From assembly GCA_002211745.1 (NCBI GenBank), contig CP022114.1:3442645-3506644 (forward strand): DNA of 64,000 bases, given 5' to 3'. The translations under genes and the position numbers were made by a program. Below are positions 12,850 to 24,686 of the stretch, one piece after another. The notes beneath the pieces are model-generated. The model searched no databases, had not been told where the DNA came from, and worked only from the letters and a program-made list of their open reading frames with translations. Within the stretch, counting starts at the first letter, position 1, and the number at the start of each line of letters is the position of its first letter. Origin of the DNA: Kluyvera genomosp. 3 (GTDB taxonomy: Bacteria; Pseudomonadota; Gammaproteobacteria; Enterobacterales; Enterobacteriaceae).

Positions 12850-14764
12850 TTACGGCATCACGCTGTCGGTGACGTATTTCCCTTTTCTGACCGCCTGACG
12901 TCGCCAGAGCAGCAGCACCACGGTGGAAATCACTGTCCCAACCAGCGCAGCACCAAACCAACCTGCCGCGGCGACATAAGCGCTTAGTCCGCCATGCTGC
13001 AGTAAAAATAAGGAGAAAATCCCGGCGCCAGGCGTTGAGAGTCCAATCCCCATGGCGCCGACAATGGCTCCCGTCGCCATCGATCCCAGGACAAAAGAGC
13101 CAATCACGCGAACCGGATCTTCAATCGCCATCGGAATCGCCCCTTCGGTGATCCCCGCCAGCCCCAGCAGCCAGGTGGATTTACCGGTCTCAATTTCAAA
13201 CTGTTTAAACAGATTCGGCGCCAGCATGGTGGACGCGGTGACGGTAAAGGCAGATACCATTTTCACCGACGCGAAGATGGCATAAGGGCCATACACGCCG
13301 TTGGCCATCGCCCCCAGGCAAAACGCATAGGCCGCTTTGTTCACCGGACCGCCGAGGTCGAACGAACACATAAATCCGAGAATCACGCCCAGCAATAGCG
13401 CATTCGCCCCGAGAGTCCGTTAAGCCAGGCGGTAAGCGAGTTGTTGACCCAGGCGACGGGTTCGCCAATGACAAACAGCATCAGGCTGCCTGCGGCCAAC
13501 GTCCCGATGACCGGGTAGAGGTAGAAGGTCATGAAACCGTTAAAGCGGTTGCTAAGGCGAATATGCTGTTTCACCCAACGCATGAGGTAACCCGCGATTA
13601 AGCCGCCGGCCACCGCGCCTAAAAATCCCGCGCCGATCATATTGGCGGCGAGACCCGCGGCAAAACCCGGCGCCAGCGCGGGTTTATCCGCCAGTGAATA
13701 GGCGGTATAAGCAGCCAGAACGGGGACCATCAACGTGCCAAGCATGCCGCCGCCCAGCTTGCGGTACATCCACAGCCAGGAGTTTTCAAGGTCAAAGAGA
13801 TGCTGCAGGCCAAAGATTTGCGCCAGCAGTACCGCCACCGCCAGCACCGTCCCGCCGGCGACGATCAGCGGCACCGCAAATGAAATCCCGCTAAGCAGCG
13901 CTTGCTTCAGTTCGGCTTTTACGCTTTTTTTCACCGCCTCTTGCGGCTGAGCGATTCTATTGCCTTGCGTCGGTTTCAACGCCAGCGCGCGTTCAATCAG
14001 CGCCTCGGCATGGCGCAGCGGTTCGGCGACCGGGACTGAAATAGCCGGAATGCCGTTAAAACGCTCGCTCTCTTTAATCGCCACTTCCGCTGCAAAAATA
14101 CAGGCTCGCGCAGCATTCAGCTGTTGCGCGGTAAGGCGGCCTTCAATGCCGTTGGCCCCTGCTTTTCCACCACCACGTTAACGCCCATCCGGCGTCCGGC
14201 TTTTTCCAGATACTCCGCTGCCATATAGGTGTGGGCGATACCTGCCGGGCAAGCGGTGACACAAACAATTGTCGGTGCGTCATCGCTGAGCGCTGCGACG
14301 CTTTTTTCTGGCTCAGCATCCAGCGCCGCCAGCAGTGCCTCGGAGCTGTCGGCAGCCATCACCCGCTGTCGTACCTCATCATCGGCCAGACGGGTAGTCA
14401 GATCGGTCAGAATCTGGATATGCGTCGATCCCGCTTCTGCCGGCGGGATGGCCAGCAAGAAAATCAACTCGACCGGTTCAGGGCCATCGACCCCTTCCCA
14501 GGCCAGCGGTTCACGTAGCGTCGCCACCGCAAACGCCGCTTCTTTCACCGCCGCGGTTTTACCATGCGGCACCGCCAGTCCTTCACCAAGAGCTGTGGGC
14601 CCCAGGGATTCCCGCTCGAATACTTCCGCAAGATAAGCGTCCGCATCGGTAATTTTTCCCAGCTCAACCAGCCGCTGCGCAAGCTGGCGAATCGCGTCGT
14701 CGCGATCGGTAAAGCGGGCGTTTAGGCAAACCGCACGAGGGTGGGACAGGGTCGTCAGGTTCAT
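12850..14764 (-). CDS. mngA: MngA, PTS permease for 2-O-alpha-mannosyl-D-glycerate, EIIABC (two frame errors)
   Basis: Fructose-family PTS enzyme II. An N-terminal EIIA domain (about residues 1-150, phosphorylation His in AVPHGKTAAV), an EIIB domain (active Cys in IVCVTACPAGIAHTYMA), and a C-terminal EIIC membrane domain (ELKQALLSGISFAVPLIVAGG, GEPVAW, GLAGITEGAIPMAIED). Bases are missing near 14157 (KQGANGIEG) and near 13408 (GLSGANALL), each five G read as four. The start MNLTTLS at 14764 has GAGG at better spacing than an ATG three bases upstream. Repaired length 638 aa. Divergent from mngR. Confidence 0.92.
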
Positions 14765-14947
14765 CATGATCCTCACTGAATTGTCGTTATAGTGTGCAGC
14801 GATTGTGTCAGACAACATAATACATTTTAGTGATCAATTTCACTAACTGGCAATAATTTGTATTTAATTTGTATTATTTACTATTGCGGAGATGTCGGCA
14901 TAATTTGCCTGAAAGGTATTAACCACTTTATAGCAAAGCGAAAACTG

Positions 14948-15664
14948 ATGAGTAGAAAACCGATGTATCGCCAGATAGCCGATGAACTGCGGGCACAAAT
15001 CACACGCGGCGAGCTAAAGCCGGGTGATGCCCTGCCAACCGAGTCTGCGCTACAGGCGGCCTTTCAGGTCAGCCGCGTCACCGTCAGGCAGGCGCTAAAG
15101 CTGCTCACCGATCAGGAGATTATTGAGAGCATCCAGGGCAGCGGATCCTATGTCAAAGAAGAGCGCGTCAATTACGACATTTATCAGCTCACCAGCTTTT
15201 ATGAAAAGCTGGCCGATCGTCAGGTTGAGACACATAGCGAAGTGAAAGTGTTTGAAGTTATTCCGGCAGGTGAAGCGCTGGCGGAACACCTCCAGCTCGC
15301 CGCCACGGATAAAGTCTGGCACGTAAAGCGGGTGCGATTTATCAAGCAAAAAGCGGTCACCCTTGAAGAGACGTGGATGCCCCTCGCCCTGTTTGCCGAT
15401 CTCACCTGGGAGGTCATGGAAAACTCAAAATATCACTATATTGAAACGATCAAAAAGATGGTTATCGATCGCAGTGAGCAGGAGCTTATCCCGGTGATCC
15501 CAAACGAGGAGACGGTAGCAATGCTGGGGATTGCGCCGGGGAAACCGGTGCTGGAGAAAATTTCTCGCGGATTCCTGCAGGATGGGCGGGTGTTTGAATA
15601 TAGCCGCAATACTTTCAAAAGCGACGACTATAAATTTACGCTGGTGGCCAAACGACGCCATTAA
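14948..15664 (+). CDS. mngR: MngR, GntR-family repressor of mngAB
   Basis: Intact, 238 aa from MSRKPMYRQIADELRAQI. An N-terminal winged HTH (PGDALPTESALQAAFQVSRVTVRQALK, residues about 25-52) is followed by a UTRA/UbiC ligand-binding domain ending ...YKFTLVAKRRH. It was first described as FarR (fatty-acyl-responsive) and later shown to repress the mannosylglycerate operon. It is transcribed away from mngA across a 183-bp region that should hold its operator. It converges on the end of the suc operon. Confidence 0.94.
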   Translation: MSRKPMYRQIADELRAQITRGELKPGDALPTESALQAAFQVSRVTVRQALKLLTDQEIIESIQGSGSYVKEERVNYDIYQLTSFYEKLADRQVETHSEVKVFEVIPAGEALAEHLQLAATDKVWHVKRVRFIKQKAVTLEETWMPLALFADLTWEVMENSKYHYIETIKKMVIDRSEQELIPVIPNEETVAMLGIAPGKPVLEKISRGFLQDGRVFEYSRNTFKSDDYKFTLVAKRRH

Positions 15665-15686
15665 AAAAGGCCGCCCAAGGGCGGCC
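15663..15686 (-). terminator. rho-independent terminator of sdhCDAB-sucABCD
   Basis: On the minus strand a GC-rich hairpin (GGCCGCCC / GGGCGGCC) is followed directly by six T. It lies about 80 bp past the sucD stop and abuts the stop of the convergent mngR. Confidence 0.9.
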
Positions 15687-15766
15687 AACCATGTCGAAAC
15701 AAGACATATAAGGCTCCCTCTTTCCCTGTATGCAGCGGGAATTCGGTGAGGGAGCAGAGAGGATTA
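15663..15766 (-). ncRNA. sdhX: probable SdhX (RybD) sRNA, 3' UTR of sucD
   Basis: The sucD stop is followed by a 104-nt 3' UTR with an 8-bp hairpin (GCTCCCTC / GAGGGAGC, 15713-15755), a single-stranded U/A-rich stretch and a terminator with a U-tail, the usual layout of an Hfq-bound 3'-end sRNA. In E. coli and Salmonella the 3' UTR of the sdh-suc mRNA is cut by RNase E at the sucD stop to give SdhX, which represses ackA and other targets. Position, length and architecture match; I have not aligned it to the known sequence. Confidence 0.65.
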
Positions 15767-16631
15767 CTTAATGATGGACTTCAGCGCTTCGCCAATGTCA
15801 GCCAGGCTGCGAACCGTCTTCACGCCAGCAGCTTCCAGAGCAGCGAATTTCTCATCAGCGGTACCTTTACCACCGGCAATGATGGCGCCAGCGTGGCCCA
15901 TACGTTTGCCTTTCGGCGCGGTAACGCCCGCGATATAGCCAACAACCGGCTTGGTCACGTGTTCTTTAATATAAGCAGCCGCTTCTTCTTCTGCGCTACC
16001 GCCGATCTCGCCGATCATCACGATCGCTTCAGTCTGCGGATCTTCCTGGAACAGCTTCAGGATGTCGATGAAGTTAGAGCCCGGGATCGGGTCGCCGCCG
16101 ATACCGACACAGGTAGACTGGCCGAAACCGTAGTCGGTGGTCTGCTTAACCGCTTCATAGGTCAGGGTACCGGAACGGGAAACGATGCCCACTTTACCCG
16201 GCTTGTGAATGTGACCCGGCATGATGCCGATTTTGCATTCGCCCGGGTGATAACGCCTGGACAGTTCGGGCCAATCATGCGCACGCCGGCTTCGTCGAGC
16301 TTCACCTTCACGGTCAGCATATCCAGCGTCGGGATACCTTCGGTGATGGTGATAATCAGTTTGATGCCTGCATCAATCGCTTCCAGGATGGAGTCTTTGC
16401 AGAACGGCGCTGGAACGTAGATAACGGTGGCGGTTGCGCCAGTCGCTTCTACCGCTTCACGCACGGTGTTGAACACCGGCAGACCCAGGTGAGTGGTGCC
16501 GCCTTTGCCCGGCGTTACGCCGCCAACCATCTGCGTACCGTATGCAATCGCCTGTTCGGAGTGGAAAGTCCCTGGCTACCGGTGAAGCCCTGACAGATAA
16601 CCTTGGTATCTTTATTAATTAAAACTGACAT
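15764..16631 (-). CDS. sucD: SucD, succinyl-CoA synthetase alpha subunit (two frame errors)
   Basis: Converts succinyl-CoA to succinate with ATP formation. N-terminal CoA-binding Rossmann domain ([24 protein letters not shown]) and the ligase domain with the phosphorylated His in the [14 protein letters not shown] segment. Bases are missing near 16571 (SQGTFHS) and near 16243 (GVITPGECK, CCCC to CCC). The repaired length, 289 aa, is standard. The ATG overlaps the sucC stop by one base (TAATG). Confidence 0.95.
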
Positions 16632-17796
16632 TATTTCCCCTCCACTGCGGCAACAACCTGCTGAGCTGCATCCGTCAGACTTTTCGCTGCAATAATATTC
16701 AGGCCGCTATCAGCCAGTTTTTTCGCGCCGAGCTCGGCGTTGTTGCCTTCCAGACGTACGACAACCGGAACGTTAACGCCCACTTCGGCTACCGCGCCGA
16801 TGATACCGTCAGCGATCAGGTCGCAACGTACGATACCGCCGAAGATGTTAACCAGAACGGCTTTGACATTGTCGTCGGAGAGGATAATTTTGAACGCTTC
16901 GGTTACGCGCTCTTTGGTCGCGCCGCCGCCAACGTCAAGGAAGTTAGCCGGTTCGCCGCCGTGCAGCTTAACGATGTCCATGGTGCCCATCGCCAGGCCC
17001 GCGCCGTTAACCATACAGCCGATGTTACCGTCCAGTGCAACGTAGTTCAGTTCCCACTGTGCCGCCTGCGCTTCACGCGGATCTTCCTGAGACTGGTCGC
17101 GCATTTCGCGCAGGTCAGCCTGGCGGAACAGCGCGTTGCCGTCAGCGCCCAGTTTACCGTCGAGGCAGATCAGGTCGCCCTGCTTGGTCACCACCAGCGG
17201 GTTGATTTCGATCAGCGCCAGGTCGCGCTCCAGGAAGATAGTCGCCAGACCCATGAAGATCTTGGTGAACTGCTGAACCTGTTTACCTTCCAGACCCAGT
17301 TTGAACGCCAGCTCACGGCCCTGGTAAGGCATCGGGCCGCCAGCGGATCCAGCGCGACTTTGTGGATCAGGTGCGGAGTTTCTTCCGCCACTTTTTCAAT
17401 TTCTACGCCGCCTTCGGTCGAGGCCATAAAGACCACGCGACGAGAGCTACGGTCAACTACCGCGCCCAGGTACAGCTCTTTACCGATGTCGGTAGCGGCT
17501 TCAACCAGAATCTGGTTAACCGGCTGACCGTGTGCGTCCGTTTGGTATGTGACCAGACGTTTGCCCAGCCAATGTTCAGCGAAAGCGCGAATGTCTTCTT
17601 TGGAGTTAACGACCTTCACACCGCCCGCTTTACCGCGGCCACCAGCGTGAACCTGACATTTCACTACCCACGGGCCAGCGCCGATTTTTGAAGCGGCTTC
17701 TTCTGCTTCGCGCGGAGTAGTACAGGCATAACCCACCGGAGCCGGTAAGCCATAGCGGGCAAAGAGTTGTTTTGCCTGATATTCATGTAAGTTCAT
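16631..17796 (-). CDS. sucC: SucC, succinyl-CoA synthetase beta subunit (one frame error)
   Basis: ATP-grasp subunit that binds ADP and succinate. Begins [32 protein letters not shown] is the nucleotide loop, and [11 protein letters not shown] with GGGATKERV lie in the C-terminal ligase domain. One base is missing near 17336 (LDPLAGPMPYQG, GGGCCC shortened). Repaired length 388 aa. A 108-bp spacer separates it from sucB. Confidence 0.95.
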
Positions 17797-17904
17797 GTGT
17801 TCTATCCATCCTATAAAATGTTGTTGAGTTGTGGTCTGGATCTTTTAGTTCTGCATAGCACAGAGCGGGCCTCCTCCCGCACGGGAGAGAGGCCGCTAAC
17901 ATCA

Positions 17905-19120
17905 CTACACGTCCAGCAGCAGACGGGTTGGATCTTCCAGCAACTCTTTAATTGCCACCAGGAAGCCTACAGACTCGCGCCCATCGATCAGACGGTGGTC
18001 ATAGGACAGTGCCAGGTACATCATCGGCAGAATTTCTACTTTGCCATCCACCGCCATCGGGCGGTCTTTAATGGCATGCATACCCAGAATCGCGCTCTGA
18101 GGCGGGTTGATGATCGGGGTAGACATCAGGGAACCAAAGACGCCGCCGTTGGTAATGGTGAAGTTACCGCCGGTCAGATCTTCTACGGTCAGCTTACCGT
18201 CACGGCCTTTAACAGCCAGCTCTTTGATGTTCTTCTCGATGTCAGCCATGCCAGAGCATCCACATCACGCAGGACCGGCGTCACCAGGCCGCGTGGCGTC
18301 GAAACGGCCATGCTCACATCGAAGTAGTTGTGGTAAACCACGTCATCGCCATCAATAGAAGCGTTCACTTCCGGATAGCGTTTCAGCGCTTCAACCACCG
18401 CCTTCACGTAGAAGGACATGAAGCCCAGACGAATACCGTGGCGTTTTTCAAACGCGTCACCGTACTGCTTACGCAGGTCCATGATCGGTTTCATGTTCAC
18501 TTCGTTGAAGGTGGTCAGCATCGCGGTGGAGTTTTTCGCTTCCAGCAGACGCTCGGCCACGCGCTTACGCAGACGGGTCATCGGAACGCGTTTTTCGGAG
18601 CGGCCAGCCAGCGGCGCAACCGGCGCAGCGGCCGGAGCCGGTGCTGCAGCGGCTTTCGCCGGTGCTTTTGCCAGGTGCTTCTCAACGTCTTCACGGGTCA
18701 GACGGCCACCGACACCAGTGCCTTTAATGGCGTTGGCATCAAGGTTATGCTCAGCCAGCAGGCGACGGATCGCCGGGCTGAGCGCTTCGTTATTTTGCTC
18801 GGATAGCGACGCCTGCTGGCGCTGAGCCGGGTAGACTCTTTGCTGTCAGCCTTGACGCTGGTTTCTTTACCGGCGCTGTTGCCTTCACGCAGGCGACCGA
18901 GGATCTGACGGGAAGTGACGGTGGTACCTTCATCTTCCAGAACGGCATCAAGGATACCATCTGCCGACGCCGGTACTTCCAGTACCACTTTGTCAGTTTC
19001 GATTTCTACCAGCACTTCATCACGCACTACCGCATCGCCCGGTTTTTTATGCCAGGTGGCCACGGTCGCATCTGCTACGGATTCAGGCAGGTCAGGGACC
19101 AGAATATCTACGCTACTCAT
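17905..19120 (-). CDS. sucB: SucB, dihydrolipoyl succinyltransferase, E2 of 2-oxoglutarate dehydrogenase (two frame errors)
   Basis: N-terminal lipoyl domain with the lipoylated Lys in [13 protein letters not shown], an E3/E1-binding domain ([31 protein letters not shown] region), an Ala/Pro linker, and the catalytic core ending in the [16 protein letters not shown] motif with the active His. Bases are missing near 18829 (ESTPAQRQQ) and near 18251 (DVDALGMADIEK). Repaired length 405 aa. It starts 13 bp after the sucA stop. Confidence 0.95.
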
Positions 19121-19133
19121 TATGTATCCTTAA

Positions 19134-21928
19134 TTAATCGACGTTCAGCGCGTCATTGACCAGATCTTGTTGCTGCTTCTGGTGAACGGACATATACCCT
19201 ACCGCCGGTGAGGCGGAGGCCGGGCGACCTGCGTAACGCAGAGCGGCCCAAATGGAACTACTTCACGGAAATGATGCTGGCTGCAGTACCAGGCGCCCTG
19301 GTTCAACGGCTCTTCCTGGCACCAGACAAAATCATGCACGTGAGCAAATGGCTTCAGTGCTTCCTGTACCGCCTGGTGCGGGAACGGATACAGCTGTTCG
19401 ATACGCACGATAGCGACATCTTTCTGGTCGTTTTTGCGACGCTGTTCCAGCAGGTCGTAGTACACCTTACCGGAGCACAGCACCACGCGTTTCACCGCCT
19501 TCGGATCCAGTTCGTCAATCTCGCCGATGGCCGGCATAAAGGTGCCATTCGCCAGTTCGTCGAGCGAAGAGACCGCCAGCGGGTGACGCAGCAGCGACTT
19601 CGGCGACATCACCACCAGCGGACGACGCATCCCGCGCAGCGCCTGACGACGCAGCATGTGATACACCTGAGCCGGGTAGACGGCACGCAAACCTGCATGT
19701 TCTGCTGAGCGCAAAGCTGCAGATAACGTTCCAGACGCGCGGAGGAGTGCTCCGGCCCTGGCCTTCATAACCGTGCGGCAGCAGCATCGCCAGACCGCAC
19801 ATACGGCCCCATTTCTGCTCGCCGGAGGAGATGAACTGGTCAATCACCACCTGCGCACCGTTGGCGAAGTCGCCAAACTGCGCTTCCCAGATGGTCAGCG
19901 TGCGCGGCTCAGCCGTTGCGTAGCCATATTCGAACGCCAGTACCGCCTCTTCAGACAGCACGGAGTCCCACACTTTAAAGTCGCCCTGGCCGTTGTGCAC
20001 ATGCTGCAGCGGGTATAGGTAGAACCGTTAGTCTGGTTGTGAATCACCGCGTGACGGTGGAAGAAGGTACCGCGGCCGGCATCTTCACCGGACAGACGCA
20101 CCGGAACGCCTTCATCAACCAGCGTGGCGTACGCCAGGTTTTCCGCGCCGCCCCAGTCAAACAGCTTCTCGCCCGCCGCCATCGCCTGACGGTCGCCATA
20201 GATTTTCGCAACACGAGACTGCATTTCCACGCCTTCCGGCACGGTACTGATACGGTTAGCCAACTCCTGCAGACGCTTCATGTCAACCTTGTTCGGGTAG
20301 CTTTCGTCCCATTCATGGTTGAGGTACGGCGACCAGGTAAAGGAGTGCAGGTTCATCGGACGCCACTCTTTCACCACGCATTCGCCCGCGTCCAGCGCGT
20401 CGCGATACAGGTTGACCATCTCGGTGGCATCTTCCAGCGTCGCGACTTTGTCCGCTTCCAGCTTGTCAGCATAGATTTTGCGCGGGGTCGGATGCTTTTT
20501 GATTTTCTGGTACATCAGCGGCTGGGTTGCGCTCGGCTCGTCGGCTTCGTTGTGGCCGTGACGGCGGTAGCACACCAGATCGATGAACACATCGCGTTTG
20601 AAGGTATTACGGAAGTCCAGCGCCAGACGGGTGACGAAAGCGACCGCTTCCGGGTCATCCGCGTTAACGTGGAAAATCGGCGCCTGCACCATCTTACCGA
20701 TATCGGTACAGTACGGGGTAGAACGCGCATCCAGCGGTTAGAGGTGGTGAAGCCCACCTGGTTGTTGATAACGATGCGAACGGTACCGCCCACTTCATAA
20801 CCACGCGCTTTGGACATGTTCAGGGTTTCCTGAACCACGCCCTGACCGGTGACGGCTGCGTCACCGTGAATGGTGATTGGCAGAACCATGTTGCTGCTCG
20901 GCTCGTCGAGGCGATCCAGACGCGCACGCACGGAACCCATCACCACCGGGCTAACGATTTCAAGGTGCGACGGGTTAAACGCCAGCGCCAGGTGCACAAG
21001 ACCGCCTTCGGTTTCGATGTCGGAGGAGAAGCCCATGTGGTACTTCACGTCACCGGTGCCGAGATGTTCTTTATGTTTGCCGGAGAATTCGTCGAACAGC
21101 TCCTGGACTGTTTACCCAGTACGTTGATCAACACGTTCAGACGACCACGGTGCGCCATACCAGCACCACTTCACGCGTGCCGCTCTTGCCCGCATGACGG
21201 ATCATCTCTTTGAGCATCGGCACCAGCGCGTCGCCGCCTTCCAGCGAGAAGCGTTTGGCTCCCGGGAACTTCGCGCCCAGGTAGCGTTCCAGACCTTCCG
21301 CGGCGGTCAACTCGCTCAGGAAGCGCTTTTTCTCTTCCGCGGTAAAGGTGGCATGCCCCGCTTCAAAACGCTGCTGAATCCAACGTTTTTCTTCGGTGCT
21401 GGTAATGTGCATATATTCCGCGCCGATGTGGCCGCAGTAGGTCTGCTTGAGCGCGTCAATCAGATCGCCGAGCTTCATCGTCTCTTTGCCGATAGCAAAA
21501 GAACCTACGTTAAAGCTCTCCTGGAAGTCGGCCTCAGTCAGATCGTGGAAAGCGGGATCTAAATCAGCGACTCTATCCTGCTGCCACAGTCCCAGCGGAT
21601 CGAGATTCGCATGCTGGTGACCACGGAAGCGGTAAGCGTTGATAAGCTGCAGGACTTTAACCTGCTTCGCATTCGTGTCAGGGTCGGAAATCGAAGAGGA
21701 GTAACGTGAGGCATCCTTCGCCAGACGACGGAAATAATCACGCGTTTTGGAATGAAATTGATCCGGTTTGACTCCGGTACCAGGTAACTGCTGGAACATT
21801 GAACGCCAGTGAGCGTCGACAGAGTCAGGATCGGTTAAGAAGTCTTCATAGAGCTGTTCTATCCAGCTCTGGTTAGCACCAGAGAGGTAAGAAGAGTCCA
21901 GCCAGGCTTTCATTGCGCCGTTCTGCAT
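19134..21928 (-). CDS. sucA: SucA, 2-oxoglutarate dehydrogenase E1 (seven frame errors)
   Basis: Thiamine-diphosphate E1 component, begins [22 protein letters not shown] and ends in VNDALNVD. Bases are missing near 21160, 21104, 20735, 20011, 19756, 19675 and 19249, all in short G or C runs. Restoring seven gives 933 aa, the exact usual size, and joins recognisable blocks: [57 protein letters not shown] and [16 protein letters not shown]. Seven independent frameshifts in a central enzyme are not biologically plausible. Confidence 0.94.
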
Positions 21929-22074
21929 CGTGATCCCTTAAGCATTTTATGCTTATTTCGCCGTGGATAACTACGACGTACGCCGGTAAAGCACACGTCC
22001 AGGGTTCACTTGCGAGCTCTTGTATCTGCACTGGCCGCGAAGGAACCTTTAGAAACTGTCTTAAGAGTTTTTTA

Positions 22075-22172
22075 CTCTCACCCTTCCCTCTCTCAGAGGA
22101 AGTGCATGTGGCAGTTTTTAAAGGTTTCCTGCATTTTATCCCTCTCCCTGTGGGAGAGGGTCAGGGTGAGGG
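22075..22172. repeat. inverted repeat pair between sucA and sdhB
   Basis: Two related C/T-rich segments face each other: 22075-22099 (CTCTCACCCTTCCCTCTCTC...) and 22141-22172 (CCTCTCCCTGTGGGAGAGGG followed by TCAGGGTGAGGG). The second forms its own hairpin (CCTCTCCC / GGGAGAGG), and its reverse complement resembles the first. This looks like a dispersed intergenic palindrome pair of the REP/BIME type, at the point where sdh and suc messages are joined. The rest of 21929-22192 has no gene. Confidence 0.6.
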
Positions 22173-22192
22173 AACAGCGCTCCCTCTACTAC

Positions 22193-22906
22193 TTACGCAC
22201 TACGTTGCAGCAGCATCGACTTAATATGGCCGATGGCGCGCGTCGGGTTCAGCCCTTAGGACATACACTGACGCAGTTCATGATGCTATGGCAGCGGAAT
22301 ACGCTGAAAGCGTCACTTAAACCTTCCAGACGGCTGTCGGTTTCGGTATCGCGGCTGTCAATCAGGAAACGATACGCCGCCAACAGACCTGCCGGGCCGA
22401 TAAACTTGTCCGGATTCCACCAGAACGACGGCAAGAAGTTGAACAACATGCGCAGAGAATACACTCGTACAGACCGTCGAGTTTCTCACGCTGCTCCGGC
22501 ATCTGCAGATGCTCACGAGCCGGAGGATTTTGCCCATTATTCAATAAGTAAGGCTTAATCTTCTCATATTGTGCGTAGAATTGCCCCATGTCTACCACCA
22601 AATCGCGGATCACCGGCAGACCTGGCAGAGGACGGATAACAATTTTCTTGCCCGGCTGATTCAGCGCGGAGATCGGCGTGATGCACGCCAGACCATTTTT
22701 ACCGTTCATGTTCAGACCGTCAGAACCGCATACCCTTCACGGCAGGAGCGGCGGAACGACAGAGACGGATCTTTTTCTTTCAGCTGGATTAACGCATCCA
22801 GCAGCATCATGTCGCGACCTTCTTCCGCTTCCAGGGTGTAATCCTGCATGCGCGGAGCATCGTCTACGTCCGGGTTATAACGATAAACTGAAAACTCGAG
22901 TTTCAT
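22193..22906 (-). CDS. sdhB: SdhB, succinate dehydrogenase iron-sulfur subunit (three frame errors)
   Basis: Carries the 2Fe-2S cluster (SCREGVCGSDGL), and the 4Fe-4S and 3Fe-4S clusters ([17 protein letters not shown] and [17 protein letters not shown]). Begins [18 protein letters not shown]. Bases are missing near 22734, 22431 and 22254, each falling inside a cluster motif (GVCGS, SCPSF, PKGLN). The repaired length is 238 aa with C-terminus KSMLLQRSA. It follows sdhA by 15 bp. Confidence 0.94.
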
Positions 22907-22921
22907 TTTCCTGTCTCCGCA

Positions 22922-24686
22922 TTAATAAGTACGAATCTTCGGCGGGAATGCCGGACGCAGTTTCGGTTCCATATTGACGCTACGACGCGTCATAGACTCC
23001 GACTCTGGCAGATACAGGAATGGCACAGCCAGTTTTCATCATCACGCTCCGGGAAGTCGAAGCGGCTATGCGCGCCACGGCTCTCGGTACGGAAGTTGGC
23101 AGACATCGCGGTGGCGAAAGCCGTTTCCATCAGGTTATCCAACTCCAGGCACTCAACGCGCTGGGTGTTGAACTCGCTGGAGGTATCATCCAGACGGGCA
23201 TTTTTCAGGCGCTCGCGGATGGCTTTCAACTGCTCAAGGCCTTTGGCCATCGCATCACCTTCACGGAATACCGAGAAGTTATGCTGCATACATTCCTGCA
23301 GCGCTTTGCGAATTTCGACCGGGTCTTCACCGTTACGGTTACCGTTCCAACGGTTCAGACGTTCCAGAGAAGCGTCAATCTCTTCTTCGGTAGCGTCACG
23401 CAGTACGCCCTGCTCCGCGATAGATTCCTGCAGATGCAGACCGACCGCGCGACCAAACACCACCAGATCCAGCAGCGAGTTACCGCCCAGACGGTTAGCG
23501 CCGTGTACCGATACGCAGGCGATTTCACCGACCGCGAACAGGCCAGGAATGACCACGTCTTCGCCCTGCTCGTTCACCGTCAACGCCTGGCCGCTCACTT
23601 TGGTCGGAATGCCGCCCATCATGTAGTGGCAGGTTGGGATAACCGGAATCGGTTCTTTAACCGGGTCAACGTGCGCGAAGGTACGAGACAGTTCCAGGAT
23701 ACCCGGCAGACGGGATTCCAGCACCTCTTTACCCAGGTGATCCAGCTTCAGCTTGGCGTGTGGCCCCACGGGCCGTCACAGCCGCGACCTTCACGGATTT
23801 CGATCATGATGGAACGCGCCACCACGTCACGACCCGCCAGGTCTTTCGCGTTCGGCGCATAACGCTCCATAAAGCGCTCGCCGTGTTTGTTCAGCAGGTA
23901 ACCGCCTTCACCACGGCAGCCTTCGGTGACCAGCACGCCCGCGCCGGCGATACCGGTCGGGTGGAACTGCCACATTTCCATATCCTGCACCGGCACGCCA
24001 GCGCGGATAGCCATACCCACGCCGTCACCGGTATTGATGTGGGCGTTGGTGGTGGACTGGTAAATACGGCCTGCGCCGCCGGTCGCCAGCACGGTTGCGC
24101 GGGCTTTGAAGTACACCACTTCACCGGTTTCGATACACAGCGCGGTACAACCGACGATGGCGCCATCGGCGTTTTTCACCAGGTCCAGCGCGTACCACTC
24201 GGAGAAAATCGTGGTGTGGTTTTTCAAATTCTGTTGATACAGCGTGTGCAGCAGAGCGTGACCGGTACGGTCAGCCGCCGCCGCGGTACGTGCCGCCTGC
24301 TCGCCGCCGAAGTTCTTCGACTGGCCGCCAAACGGACGTTGATAAATGGTGCCATTCTCCAGACGGGAGAACGGCAGGCCCATATGATCCAGCTCCAGAA
24401 TCGCTTCCGGGCCGGTCTTACACATATATTCAATCGCGTCCTGGTCACCAATATAGTCCGACCCTTTTACGGTGTCGTACATGTGCCATTCCCAGTTATC
24501 TTCATGGGTATTACCGAGCGCCACGGTGATACCACCCTGTGCGGATACGGTATGGGAACGGGTTGGGAACACTTTAGACAGCAGCGCACAAGTCTGGCCG
24601 CTCTGGGAAATTTGCAGCGCCGCGCGCATACCTGCGCCACCGGCACCAATCACTACAGCATCAAATTCTCTGACTGGCAGTTTCAT
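22922..24686 (-). CDS. sdhA: SdhA, succinate dehydrogenase flavoprotein subunit (two frame errors)
   Basis: FAD subunit with the dinucleotide fold [14 protein letters not shown], the flavinylated His in [11 protein letters not shown], and the active-site loop around [15 protein letters not shown]. Bases are missing near 23764 ([11 protein letters not shown]) and near 23016 (LCHSLYLPES). Repaired length 588 aa, ending [10 protein letters not shown]. The ATG overlaps the sdhD stop by one base (TGATG). Confidence 0.95.
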
